Of a stretch of DNA of 64,000 bases, positions 1 through 11,146 are shown piece by piece. Position 1 is the stretch's first letter. Each line of letters begins with the position of its first letter. Below the pieces are notes generated by a model. The model was not told the DNA's origin. It saw only the letters and a list, made by a program, of their open reading frames with translations, and did no database searches. Origin of the DNA: Dryas octopetala (taxonomy: Eukaryota; Streptophyta; Magnoliopsida; Rosales; Rosaceae); assembly GCA_963921425.1 (NCBI GenBank), contig OY992832.1:13639249-13703248 (forward strand). The letters run 5' to 3'. The translations under genes and the position numbers were made by a program.

Positions 1-2229
1 CGCAAAAGGGCATTGAGCTGCAAGAATGATGGGTTTGTGAAGTATCCAGGGCTGAAATTGCCGGATACTACGCATAGTTGGGTCAATAAGAGCTTGAATA
101 TCAATGAATGCAGGGCCAAATGCTTAAGTAATTGTTCTTGTACAGCTTATACAAACTTGGATGTGAGAGGAGGAGGCAGTGGTTGTGCCATCTGGTTTGG
201 TGATCTTGTTGATATTAAGCAAATTCCAGGTGGTGACCAGGATTTATATATTAAGCTATCTGCTGCAGAACTAGGTATGAAGTTAATTACTTCTCTACAA
301 GTATATTGATGTGATTGTTTTTTTTTTCTTACGCCTAGTCGAATTTGCGCACTTGTACATGATTTGAGCATTTGAGTTAGAGTTCATGGACAGTCCAATT
401 TCCTCTTAAGAATGTTCCTTGTATATGTATTAATTTTACTGTACACTTAACCATATTTGCATACTGTCACAAATCATCCATGAAGGAGGGAAAGATGAGA
501 AGTGGAAGATAGGAGTGATAGTTGCATCTGCCTCTGCTTTAATTCTTGGGATGCTCTTGGTTGGCTATTGTTTCATTCTTAGAGTCAGAGACAAGAAAAA
601 ATTCAAAGGTAAGATTACCTACTCTAACCAACTATGCAGAATATATTGCCATATATACCTTCAACAAATTCCATGAAGATTTTTTTTTTCTATTTTCTTT
701 TCTGATATTATATGGTCATAACAATGAACATCAGAACACCACTAATTTCTGTTACTTTTTAATGATAATATAAGGTCAAGATAATGAAGAGCAGAAGGAT
801 GAAGACCTGGAGCTGCCATTGTTTGATCTGCCAACAATAGAGAGTGCCACTAATAACTTTTCAATAAACAACAAGCTTGGTGAAGGTGGTTTTGGACCTG
901 TGTACAAGGTAATTCCAACCTCCTAATTATATACAAGGACATAAAAGTTAAGAAAGCACCTGTTTTATTAACGACATAACATATAATCTTTCTGCAAATG
1001 TGAATAATCTTCAGGGTACACTAGTAGATGGACAAGAAATTGCAGTGAAGAGGCTTTCAACAAGTTCTGGGCAAGGAGTGAAGGAGTTCAAAAATGAAGT
1101 AATACTGATTGCCAAACTTCAGCACCGAAATCTTGTAAAGCTTCTTGGCTGCTGCATTCAGGGAGAGGAGAAATTGCTGATCTATGAATACATGCCCAAC
1201 AAAAGCTTGGATTCCTTCCTTTTTGGTATGTTCCCTTTAAAATTCTGAATCTAGTTGGACTTACTTTTTGGTTGGTCCTTCAGAATTTTATAATCTAGTA
1301 GGACTAATAGGATACTGTATAATGTTCTTCTGAGAGTTCAAGTTTAAAACTTGGCAGATGAGACACGGCGTAAATTGTTAGATTGGCCTAAGCGATTCAA
1401 TATTATCTGCGGGGTTGCTAGGGGGCTTCTCTATCTTCACCAGGACTCCAGACTGAGGATTATACACAGAGATCTCAAAGCGAGTAATGTGTTACTTGAT
1501 CATGAGATGAACCCGAAAATCTCAGATTTTGGTCTTGCTAGAACTTTTGGTGGAGATCAAACTGAAGGAAATACAAACAGAGTGGTTGGAACATAGTAAG
1601 TATTTTTGGCATGTTCTATATATAGAACACTTTAATTCTCCTCTGTTTGTGTTTTAACATGCTTAATTTGTTTCAATGATATGTCCTACAGTGGTTACAT
1701 GGCACCTGAATATGCTATTGAAGGGCAGTTCTCAGTAAAATCTGATGTCTTTAGCTTTGGTATTTTACTGCTGGAGATAATAAGTGGAAAGAAAAGCAAA
1801 GGGTTCTACCATTTGAACCACAGCCTTAATCTTATTGGAAATGTAAGTTTAAAGCATTGAAATCCATTTTGTTCTACATGTTAGTCTAAAACTAATGAAT
1901 GACAAATATGTTTTAACATGTTTTAGGCATGGAGATTATGGAAAGAAGGAAGGCCACTAGAACTAATTGATGAAGGGTTTGGGAACTCCATCACTCTATC
2001 GGACCTACTGCGTTGCATCCATGTCAGTCTCTTGTGTGTGCAACAGAAGCCTGAGGACAGGCCAAGCATGTCATCTGTGGTTCAGATGTTATGCAGTGAA
2101 AGTGCCATGCCTGAGCCCAAAGAACCAGCATTCTTCCCAGAAAAGGATTTTCCTGAAGGAGAATTTCCCTTCATTAATCATGAAATGTCTTCCAATGGAT
2201 TAACCATTACTCTACTCGAGGCTCGTTGA
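1..2229 (+). CDS. G-type lectin S-receptor-like Ser/Thr kinase, 5' end outside window
   Basis: This is the 3' part of an S-domain receptor-like kinase, a plasma-membrane protein family with extracellular lectin/SLG/EGF/PAN domains and a cytoplasmic Ser/Thr kinase. Exons that join in frame are 1-274, 486-608, 775-908, 1015-1225, 1358-1595, 1692-1842 and 1927-2229 (477 visible residues). Exon 1 encodes the cysteine-rich PAN/apple region ([12 protein letters not shown]). Exon 2 encodes the membrane segment followed by a basic stop-transfer run. The kinase has the glycine loop [11 protein letters not shown], the lysine in [19 protein letters not shown] and MAPEYA, so all catalytic residues are present. 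The protein ends in LEAR, the usual SRK-like tail. Exon lengths 211, 238 and 151 are identical to those of the two paralogues in this window. The acceptor before 486 has a poor pyrimidine tract, so that border is the least certain. Whether the lectin domain exists cannot be seen. The closest named Arabidopsis class is At4g27290-like. Confidence 0.9.
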
Positions 2230-2738
2230 GGATCAATCATTCGATCATATCATAGATTTGGTGCAACAAAGTTATGCAGTGTTGTTTATCATACATCTTA
2301 TACTTGCTAGCTAGAAGTGCTGTGCTGCAAATGTAATATGTGGACATACAATAGTTATAGAGCCAATAATTGGTTCCAAATTGCAAATGTAAGAACCCTT
2401 TGTAGCTCATCACTCAGGTCTAAGAACATGCCAGAACTCTCGGCACTATGTCCTCAATTCCAGACAGGTAGTGCAGCTTGCAGAAAAGCACAGCACTGCA
2501 CAACACTTCTGGATAATGAGACTTCCTGCAAATATAATACAATATATACTTGGTACTCGACTATAAAATATTAATGCTTATTTAACATAAAGAGAGTTAT
2601 ACTTACTATTCGTGTAATAGTTCTAGATTTGATAATACGTTTGACCAAAAGTGAATTGAACTCAAATTTGAGATTCAAAATCTGTTTGACGCTTTAATTT
2701 AAGATGTAGTATGATCTAAATTAAATCTCTGACTCTTG

Positions 2739-2886
2739 TAAGCTAATAAATTGTAATTACAATATAGATGACCTGTGAGCTCAGTAATGAGAAGAAGTAT
2801 TGAACACTCAAAAGTCAAAAGCTAATAAATTGTAATTACAATATAGATGATCTGTAACTCTGTAAGCTAATAAATTGTAATTACAA
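2739..2886. repeat. Three copies of a palindromic 30-bp repeat
   Basis: The unit GCTAATAAATTGTAATTAC continues into AATATAGATGA and occurs at about 2742, 2820 and 2865; the third copy diverges at its end. Each copy contains the 12-bp perfect palindrome TTGTAATTACAA. The copies are directly repeated with unequal spacing (about 78 and 45 bp), so this is a small dispersed cluster, not a regular tandem array. Confidence 0.75.
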
Positions 2887-3114
2887 CATCCTACCTGCTC
2901 ATGGAAAAACTTTTGGGTGTGATTGTATATAATGTTATTATTCCACGTGTTATAATATGAATGGACGATAAGTTTATAGATTTAAGATATCAAACTTTAG
3001 ATTTTAACGATTATACGCATATTGTAATGAATCCTTATATTTTTTATTTTTTATTGAAAGATATTTAATTGAAGAAAACTAAACAAGCAATGCTATCGTG
3101 TGACCTTTTCTAAT

Positions 3115-3180
3115 TAAAAAAAGGAAAAAAGGAAAAAAGAAAAAAAGAAAAAAAGAAAAAAAGAAAAAAAGAAAAAGAGA
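3115..3180. repeat. A-rich low-complexity tract
   Basis: Runs of six or seven A separated by G or GG are repeated about eight times. Simple-sequence DNA; no coding meaning. Confidence 0.8.
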
Positions 3181-3886
3181 ATTGCTTATGGCTGGCATTG
3201 TAGTAATTTACTTGAAATGTCATGGCAATTTTTCTTAGTTCTAATCCCATTCCTTCCAGCTACGGGAAATTTGTGGTTTTGTCCATATTTGGTATTTAAT
3301 GCTAAAAGATAAGTTCTAATCTACACTTCCCCAATCCCCACCTTACTGCGATGCCACTTCAATTGGGTCAACCAACCCTACACACCCCCTTTAAAAGGTT
3401 ATGCCTTCATGGCTGGTTCTTACAGTCCTCGTGACGCAACCCAACCTTCATTGCTTGCTCTTGGATTTTCTTTCCTTGAGAAAAAAAAAGAAAGAAAGTG
3501 CAGATCCCTCCTCTTTTGCCCCCTGGTTTTTCTTTTATCAATTTTCAATACCTTTATCAAGATGATAATGATATGTTTTCGATAGTTGCTTGAGTTGTTG
3601 AGGCTTCAATAACCACTAGAATCACACATGTTGCAACCACATTAGTTGCTTCTTCCGTATGAGAATTTGCAAAGAATACCATTTTTCCCAGGCTGCCCCT
3701 GCCCCCATCAACTTCTGGCTCGATTCTGGGGGCCAAGAAACTGTGACACATTATTGTAATATTGTGGCCTCATTGGTCAAAAAAAAATTTGTGGCCTCAA
3801 AAGTCAACAAACGTCAGTCATACCCCTTCGAAAGACTGTAAAGTAGTGTACTTGTAGTAGGCATACAACTCCAAAACTAGAAAGCA

Positions 3887-6800
3887 ATGGCTATTCTTTC
3901 ATTCATGTTCATTGGGTTTTATGTGTCCCTCTCTCTTATCAAAAACCCAACTGCAGCTGATGCCATTACTCAACCCCAACCCCTTAGAGATGGTAACACC
4001 TTCATTTCCAAACATGGCAGCTTTCAATTGGGTTTCTTTAGTCCAGAAGGTGTTCATCGGAGTCTTTTGCAGACAACTGACTACTGTGACAACAATGGCC
4101 TTTGTGGCCCCTATGGGATATGTGTCATCACCAATTCACCGGTTTGCAGTTGCTTAAAAGGGTTCAATCCCAAAGCACCAGGAAAATGGAACTCGGGGGA
4201 ATTTTCAGGAGGTTGTGTGCGTACTGAAGCTTTGAACTGCCAAATGAAATATGGGTTTATGAATTATGGTGGGGTGAAACTGCCAGATACCACAAATTCT
4301 TGGGTCAACCAAAGTATGAGTCTCATGGAATGCAGAGCAAGTTGCTTGAACAACTGTTCTTGTATGGCTTACGCAGGCAACAAAGGAGGAGGCAGTGGCT
4401 GCACCATCTGGTTTGGTGATCTGATCAACATCAGACAGCTTTTGGATGGTGGGCAGGATCTGTATATTCGAATGCCTGCTTCAGGTTTTCTCTTTCTCCT
4501 CTTTAAAATTTTGACTATTTCCCCTGCTTTATGTTGTTCTCATATTTTTCATTTTAGCTGTGATTTAACAATACTTTGTTTTTCCCTGTTGAAATTAACT
4601 ATGAAGAGGGAAACCATTGGCCTATGACAAAGATAGCAGTGATAGTTGTATCCGTTGTTTTGGTTGTTTCTGGGGTGCTCTTAGCTGCCTATTGCATTCA
4701 CAGAAAGAGGACAAAGTTCAAAGGTGATTATTACTCTATCACCACCTCCAACTTTGCAAACATACGGCCATAACTTCCTTTTGTTTTTCAATTAGGTACT
4801 GTGATGAGAGGTTACTTATATTCATTCTGAAATGCACATCCTGAGCAAGAATTACTTTGATGTGTTATCATTTAATCCCAACTTTCATTGCTTTAGAAAA
4901 GAATTCCATAATTGAACACTGTCAGCCACCAAACTAAAGTTATGGCACATTGATACAATGTCATGCAACCGTCTGAGTTTTGAGGCTGGCATGGTGAAAC
5001 TAATAAGCACTCAATGAATTGCATTACACATAATGAAAAAACCCCAGGAATGTTTATGATATAGAGGTTAATGCAGGTCTAGAAGTTCCATTCCACTTTG
5101 TGGTAACTTTAGATCAAACACCTTTCTTAACTGATAGTTATATAAAATGTCTGGGTTCCATCCATGTCATATGCTGAAGCATCAAGTGCTGCTCATTTGA
5201 TTGCACAAATACTGTCTTTTCCTAAAGCGTTATTTTAGTTCTGACTCTACCACAATACTGTGTATTTAGGTTCTACTCATAGCATGAGACTGAATCATGT
5301 ACTATCCATTCAAATTACATCATCACCTTTAGTGCAGATTAAACTAATAAACTTATGTGGGCAAATATTCCTTAACTGTGCAGTTTTTTTCTATTTTGTT
5401 GTATGCATTATAGTATTCAAACAAGAGCTCAGTTACCTGAGTGGGACAGTGACCCATTGAAGAGAATGAATGCATGACTACAGGATACCCAAAGAAAAAA
5501 GCAGAAGTTTCAATTCACTGCTTTAATTTAATTTTATGGTCAATTGATATGTAATTCCTTTAAATGTATTGATTTTTGTTCTCTACTCATTTATTACACA
5601 TGATGAGAAGCTGATCTTTATCCTTTTATCTTTATTTAGAGAACATGGGGAGGAATGAAATGATGGGTCAGAACAGTGGGCAGAAAGAAGACCTGGAGCT
5701 ACCATTATTTAGTCTGTCCACAATAGTCAGTGCCACTGATAACTTTTCATTCAACAGGAAGCTTGGAGAAGGAGGTTTTGGACCTGTATACCGGGTAAAT
5801 TTCCAATATGTGAGGATAAGAACTGCAAACATCAATGAAGCAGTTATTTTGTTCAAAACTTCGTAATCCTTTTGCTAATGAGAATTTTCAGGGTACACTA
5901 GTAGATGGGCAAGAAATCGCAGTGAAGAGGCTCTTACAAAGTTCAGGGCAAGGACAAAATGAGTTCAAAAATGAAGTACTACTAATAGCCAAACTTCAGC
6001 ACCGAAATCTTGTAAGGCTTCTAGGTTTTTGCCTTGAAGGAGAAGAGAAACTGTTGATATATGAATTTATGCCCAACAAAAGCTTGGACTTCTACATTTT
6101 TGGTATGGATCCTTTAAAACTTACTGTATGCTATTGAAATTAGTTTTACTGCTGTTAAACAATATAGGTTCCAAAACTCTTCAATTTGTTCTTATGAGAT
6201 TTCAATTTGGAGTAACATGAATTAAAAGTTACCAGATCAAACTCAAGGTAGACTGTTGGATTGGTCTCAACGCTTCCACATTATCCTTGGGATCGCTAGG
6301 GGTCTTCTCTATCTGCATCAAGATTCCAGATTAAGGATTATTCATAGAGATCTTAAAGCAAGTAATGTTTTACTTGATAAGGAGATGAACCCAAAAATCT
6401 CAGACTTTGGCATGGCTAGAACTTTTGGAGGAGATCAGACTGAAGGAGTTACAAGAAAAGTGGTTGGAACCTAGTAAGCATGGCTAGAACTTTCTTAATT
6501 AATGTGTTTTGTTTCATCACTTCATGTCTTATTACATCTCGACTTATTGTCTACTAGTTCCTTCATTAATTAGTTCGGTTTCTTGTGAATACTACAGTGG
6601 TTATATGGCACCAGAATACGCCATTGATGGTCAATTCTCTGTGAAATCCGACGTTTTTAGCTTTGGCATTTTATTGTTGGAGATAGTAAGTGGGACAAGA
6701 AGTAGAGGATTTTATGATCCAGATGACAACCTTAACCTCATTGGATATGTAAGTCTCCACCATTGAATTCCTCATCTACTTGTGTTTGATCTTGTGACTG

Positions 6801-7154
6801 ACAAACATGTTATATCTGCCTTAGGCATGGAAATTGTGGAAAGAAGGGAGGTCTTTAGAGTTGATTGATAAATGCTTAAGGGACTCGTGCACTCTGTCTG
6901 ATGTCTTGCGTTGCATAAATGTTAGTCTTCTATGTGTGCAACAGCTTCCTGAAGACAGGCCAAACATGTCATCTGTGATTCTAATGTTAGGTGGTAGGTG
7001 TGCCTTGCCTCAGCCCAAAAAACCAGGTTTCTTTGTTGGAAGATATTCATCATCTGCAGCAGATTCTTCTTCAAGTAAGAACCAAACATCTTCAAGTAAG
7101 AACGAAATGTCTTCAACCTATTACTCTAGCATAACAGTGGTGGAGGCTCGATAA
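3887..7154 (+). CDS. S-receptor-like Ser/Thr kinase lacking most of the lectin domain
   Basis: Complete gene in seven exons: 3887-4484, 4607-4723, 5640-5794, 5892-6102, 6236-6473, 6598-6748 and 6825-7154 (599 aa). The start MAILSF begins a hydrophobic signal peptide, and the minus-strand paralogue starts in the same way. After about 50 residues ([12 protein letters not shown]) the protein jumps straight to the EGF-like part ([20 protein letters not shown]) and the PAN domain ([13 protein letters not shown]). Roughly 200 residues of mannose-binding lectin and most of the S-locus glycoprotein domain are missing; full-length relatives are about 800 aa. A membrane helix follows ([20 protein letters not shown]), then a kinase with [35 protein letters not shown] and a C-terminal VVEAR. 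No stop or frameshift is seen. The protein is probably an active membrane kinase that cannot bind ligand through the usual lectin fold. The second intron is long (916 bp). Confidence 0.9.
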
Positions 7155-7821
7155 GATCAATTAATTGCACACCTTGTACCATGTAACTAATTCGAGGTAT
7201 TGTTCATAACAGTGTTGGACTGCAATTTTTGTGCGGAAATAGTCAAAGTATTTAAAAATTGAAATAGTTTTTTAATGCACCTTGGAAAGCTTCTAGAGTA
7301 AAATTGGCCAGTGCACTTATAAGTGATACTGTTATTACACCAAAATAGCTTCCAGGCTCATGTTCGGTTAGAAGCTTTTAAATATTGAAGTTTCTGCAAG
7401 CACTGGTCAAAAAAGAAATAATACTAGATGTCTTATTTTTGGAAAAAAAAAAAAAAAAAAATTCTTTTGGCAGGAATATATCATGATGAAAATTTAGAAC
7501 CATTAAACAGATTTGGGCCTTAAATGGCCCAACATTCATTAATGGTGGGTTTCAGAGAGCTTGTCATTGGCAATTTGGCATAGAATCACTAGAAGGAACA
7601 GGCAAATATGTTCAAAGTATAATGAGCAAAAATGGGCCATCAAATTTCAGACAAAAATAGCTCACAAGTCACAACGCTACTCAGGAAATTCACATTTCAA
7701 CTGCACAACCAACACCCAAAATATGTAATGGACACCCAAACCCCTAACAAATAACAGACGCTCTTGCTGACTAGCTGAGCAGAACAAGACCAGCTGCAGA
7801 TAATTGTCCTACTTCTACTTG
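7155..7821. other. Convergent intergenic spacer
   Basis: Lies between the ends of the + strand kinase gene and the - strand Ig-PH gene. It should contain both 3' UTRs. It includes an 18-A run at about 7442. No gene or structured repeat was recognised. Confidence 0.6.
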
Positions 7822-10104
7822 TTAAAAAAATAAGACCCTTTTCTTTCCTTTCCTTGAACTCCTTCTGTCACCAGCCCTTAGGATAAAGATCCTCAATGTG
7901 AGCACAACTATATCTCTAAAACAGCTAATATTGTCTGTTTTCAAGAGATGCTCGCCGCCACCGCCTATGCCACCACCAATTATTAGGAACTCAGTACGAC
8001 TTCCGTAAGGAATCGTAACGAGCATGTTGGGCAAAAACTTTTCCGTGGCTACACTTCCGCTAGTTCCAGCAGTAGACTTAATGCTGTAAGCTCCCCTCTT
8101 AATGGCCAATGTAGCAGGTTCCCATATGTCAAGATATCCGGTGAACTGAAATATTTTAAATGAGGCATGACCCTTTTGAAGGATCTTCTCTACCTGGCTT
8201 TGCATTTCAAGATCACAAGTGATCTTCTTGTGCTCATTGGCGAAAACCTTCACAAGCTCTCCCTTGCGCTTCCTGTTATCCAGAGGCTGCACTTCGATAG
8301 CAAGGTATGTATCAACATCATCAGCTGTAACAAGATAGTTTGGCTGCTTTGCTCCTTCAATGTAGTTGACAGATCCATCTGGGAGATGGCGTACCCACTC
8401 AAAGTTGCAACTGGTTGTTCCATTAATGGAGTATCCACACGCTTGAAGTTCCCGTCCTGGATAAGCTTCGCCTGAGATTTGGAGGCCCTCTATGCCTGGT
8501 AATGTATCATCATCTGCAGCCTCTGAAAATGAAGAAGAAGGCTCTTCAAGAACTGGTGATAAAAAATTTGAATAAGGGGGGGTGTGCTCATTAAGCGGCG
8601 ATGTGTATGGCGAGTTTCCTGCACTCCAATTCGATGACATTTCTCTCTCACTATGGTTCCTCTCAGCATCTTGGTCATCAATCTCTCTGTGTGTGTTCTT
8701 GACAGGGTCATGAAATGTGACCTGCTTAGTGGCTCTTTCTTCACTATAATGAGTCATCTGCGTATCACCCTGAGTAACACCATGATTAGCAGCTACATCT
8801 TGGGCTGCATAACTCCTGCTTGTAGCAGGTGAATGCCTCCCCAAACCCAGATCATTGGAGTCCACATTCCTTGTGTCAGCACCACCCGAACCACTCTGAT
8901 GTCGACCCAATGGATCCCAATCCGGGGTTGCCTGAGATTCGTTAGCAGAAACCGGTAAATTCCCATGTGAATATGCTGGCTCAGGAACCAATTCGAGCCC
9001 ATTTTTGTCTAAATTTGCTGCCAATGCTGCTGCACCAATGTTAATGTTAGGGCGATTCGAACTCGGCGAATCCGAGCTCCAAGGTCTTATCTGATACTGC
9101 CACTCCTTCAATTTTGTCTCGGTCATAATGAGCTTCTCTTGCAAATGCCTAAACAGAACCTTGACATTGCTAGCAATCGACTGGGCATCGAGAACCGGAG
9201 GCTGCAAGGAGTACTCTGCAAGAAGAGGCAGCAGAGACGAAAAGAAAGTCGACCTCTCCTGCTGCACATCCTGTAAAGCATAGGCAAGGCGAATGTTCTC
9301 CTCGATTATCTCCTGCCTGTAAGATAGGGCTTTCGATGCGGCGTCGACGAGATCCTGTTGCTGCTGATCGAACGCCAGACGCATATACGCAATGCGCTTC
9401 TCCAGCACATACTTCTCGTTCCTAATTTGCGATTCCTTTACGGAATAATCCGCCAGCTGTCTCCGCAATTGCATAATCTCTTGCTCGTGCTCGTGGACCT
9501 TGACAACGAGATCCTTCTTCCAGAGGCTGTTAGGGTTAGGGTTAGGGTTGTTATTCAATTCAGCCATCGTCGTCATCGACATCATCCCTCCCTCTCCGGA
9601 AAAATTAAGCCCGTGATCGGATTCTCCCTCCGTGCTGAACCTCCCGGGAGAGAAGGATCTGGTAGACGGCGAAGACAAGAGAGAGAAGCCACCGGCACCG
9701 GCACCGCCGGCAGTATCCGGCGGCGGCCGCTGACTACTCTGTATTTGAGCAGCAGCATCAGTGTTTGTTGTAACCCTATCGTCTTGAGCTAGGTCGTGCG
9801 GTCCCCGGAGATGGAGAGAGCGCGAGATTTGGGGGGACATTGATTCGTCGTTGGGCTTGAATCTGTGGAGCTCGAGAATCTTGAGCTCCAGCTCGGTCCT
9901 CAACTGGAGGTTCTCTTCGACCTGCTGCTTGATGGTGGCCTCCGCCGCTTCCACCGCCTTCATGACCTGAAACAAGCTGTTGCCGTCGTTGTCGTGGTTG
10001 TGGTCGTCGTTGTTGGTTGAGGGACGAATAGGGTTTGGGTCAGCGCTGGAAATGGCCAACCCTGACAATTTCTCTGCCAATTTCCAACCGTGCCCATTCT
10101 CCAT
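7822..10104 (-). CDS. Coiled-coil protein with SCAB-like Ig-PH C-terminal region
   Basis: Single uninterrupted frame of 760 aa starting MENGHGWKLAEKL. Residues about 45-80 and 200-290 are charged and heptad-like (for example EENLQLRTELELKILELHRF), which predicts two coiled coils. Residues about 90-190 and 350-530 are Ser/Asn/Pro-rich and probably disordered. From about 535 (LPGIEGLQISGEAYPGREL) the sequence resembles the Ig domain of the plant actin-binding protein SCAB1. A PH-like half follows (WEPATLAIKRGAYSIK, then RDIVVLTLRIF) and a basic tail RRSSRKGKKR. In SCAB1 the Ig-PH unit follows coiled coils that bundle F-actin and it binds phosphoinositides. A cytoskeletal role here is inference from that resemblance. 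The gene sits between opposing receptor kinases and is not related to them. Lack of introns over 2.3 kb is notable, but there is no sign of retroposition such as a genomic poly(A). Confidence 0.88.
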   Translation of the reverse strand: MENGHGWKLAEKLSGLAISSADPNPIRPSTNNDDHNHDNDGNSLFQVMKAVEAAEATIKQQVEENLQLRTELELKILELHRFKPNDESMSPQISRSLHLRGPHDLAQDDRVTTNTDAAAQIQSSQRPPPDTAGGAGAGGFSLLSSPSTRSFSPGRFSTEGESDHGLNFSGEGGMMSMTTMAELNNNPNPNPNSLWKKDLVVKVHEHEQEIMQLRRQLADYSVKESQIRNEKYVLEKRIAYMRLAFDQQQQDLVDAASKALSYRQEIIEENIRLAYALQDVQQERSTFFSSLLPLLAEYSLQPPVLDAQSIASNVKVLFRHLQEKLIMTETKLKEWQYQIRPWSSDSPSSNRPNINIGAAALAANLDKNGLELVPEPAYSHGNLPVSANESQATPDWDPLGRHQSGSGGADTRNVDSNDLGLGRHSPATSRSYAAQDVAANHGVTQGDTQMTHYSEERATKQVTFHDPVKNTHREIDDQDAERNHSEREMSSNWSAGNSPYTSPLNEHTPPYSNFLSPVLEEPSSSFSEAADDDTLPGIEGLQISGEAYPGRELQACGYSINGTTSCNFEWVRHLPDGSVNYIEGAKQPNYLVTADDVDTYLAIEVQPLDNRKRKGELVKVFANEHKKITCDLEMQSQVEKILQKGHASFKIFQFTGYLDIWEPATLAIKRGAYSIKSTAGTSGSVATEKFLPNMLVTIPYGSRTEFLIIGGGIGGGGEHLLKTDNISCFRDIVVLTLRIFILRAGDRRSSRKGKKRVLFF
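9526..9552 (-). repeat. Coding TTAGGG-type hexamer run (Asn-Pro repeat)
   Basis: Three TTAGGG units (+ strand) lie inside the Ig-PH gene and read as alternating Asn-Pro on the coding strand. They resemble a telomere motif, but the plant telomere unit is the heptamer TTTAGGG, so this is an expanded codon pair. Confidence 0.8.
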
Positions 10105-11146
10105 CTTCCCTCTCTTTCTTCTTCGGTTTAGGGCGTTTTGCTCTCATTCACTTCATTTCTATCTCATTTTACTGCTGCAACTTTCTGCCTCACCTATCAA
10201 TCCAGACATGTAAAATGCTGAATAGGACTCTCATTTCGTAAACCTTATACCTCAAACTCAATTTGATTCCCAAATTCGCCCACCAATCATTTTTTAACTT
10301 TATCTCTTTACTCAATATACCCACTATACCACCATATTTGCCAATTAGTAAACTTCAAATTCTTTTTATTTTTTATTATAAATTTAATTTAATCTCATTC
10401 CTTTTTTCTTTTTTGTCTGAACTTAATTTCATTCTTCAAAAAAGAAAACACAACCATATCATAGCCGCCAGCCATTTTGATGTCAAAAGGAGGGAGTTAT
10501 GGCTTAAAGCCTTAAACTATTAGGAGGAGAGACTAAAATTTTAATGATAGTAGGGATCTCAAATTTGGAACTTAAATAATGTGTTAGTATTTTACTTATT
10601 GTAAATAATTGAGTTTAGAGTGGATTCTGACATGAATTTATGAAACACTAACACATGTATTTGGGATCCAAATAATACAAATTTATAATAAGTGTTTTTT
10701 TTTGTTTCTTTTTTTTTTGATAAACCAATGATGATGAATTTGGGATGATTGTTTTTTTTTTTTTTTCTATTTTCTTTTTCTTCCAAGAAGCCAAACGTGT
10801 CATTGCTGAAAGTGTTTCTTGTAGTGAAAGATAAGCACTCAAAACCTTTCACCAAGTTTTCATCAAAGACTCCCGTGAAGACGCCATAATAATGTCCCCT
10901 AATCTTTGAATGTTGTCTTTGTCCTTCTTTTACACTCATTAGTGTCCCCTAATAGTTGCAAGTTGTCTTGTTCTTTTGCACTTGTACATCTACTTCTATG
11001 CAGATTTTGATCCTTCACAAGGATGATAGTCATCTCATTGGCATGGAGAGAGATAGAGAAGGAAATACGGTACAACATGCATGTTTATATGAACACTGTC
11101 TTAAATAAAATTACATAGTACTAGATCATGTACAATTTAGTGAATC
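10105..11146. other. Promoter side of the Ig-PH gene and 3' flank of the minus-strand kinase
   Basis: No gene is seen. The part next to 10104 is T/C-rich and serves as 5' flank of the Ig-PH gene. Poly(T) runs occur at about 10687-10718 and 10752-10766. ORFs here are low-complexity Lys/Phe strings. Confidence 0.6.

Larger units (their letters stand above)
2230..3886. other. Intergenic region between two receptor kinases
   Basis: No gene is seen. It holds the 3' flank of the upstream kinase, a threefold direct repeat built on a palindrome (2739-2886), an A-rich AAAAAAAG-type tract at about 3115-3180, and the promoter of the kinase starting at 3887. Short ORFs here have no recognisable domains. 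Confidence 0.7.

Noticed and set aside
9526..9552. Interstitial telomere repeat
   Set aside because: Only three TTAGGG units, not the plant TTTAGGG heptamer, and they encode Asn-Pro in frame.
9358..9792. 144-codon ORF on + opposite the Ig-PH gene
   Set aside because: Arg-rich frame antisense to a clearly coding 760-codon frame; a shadow.
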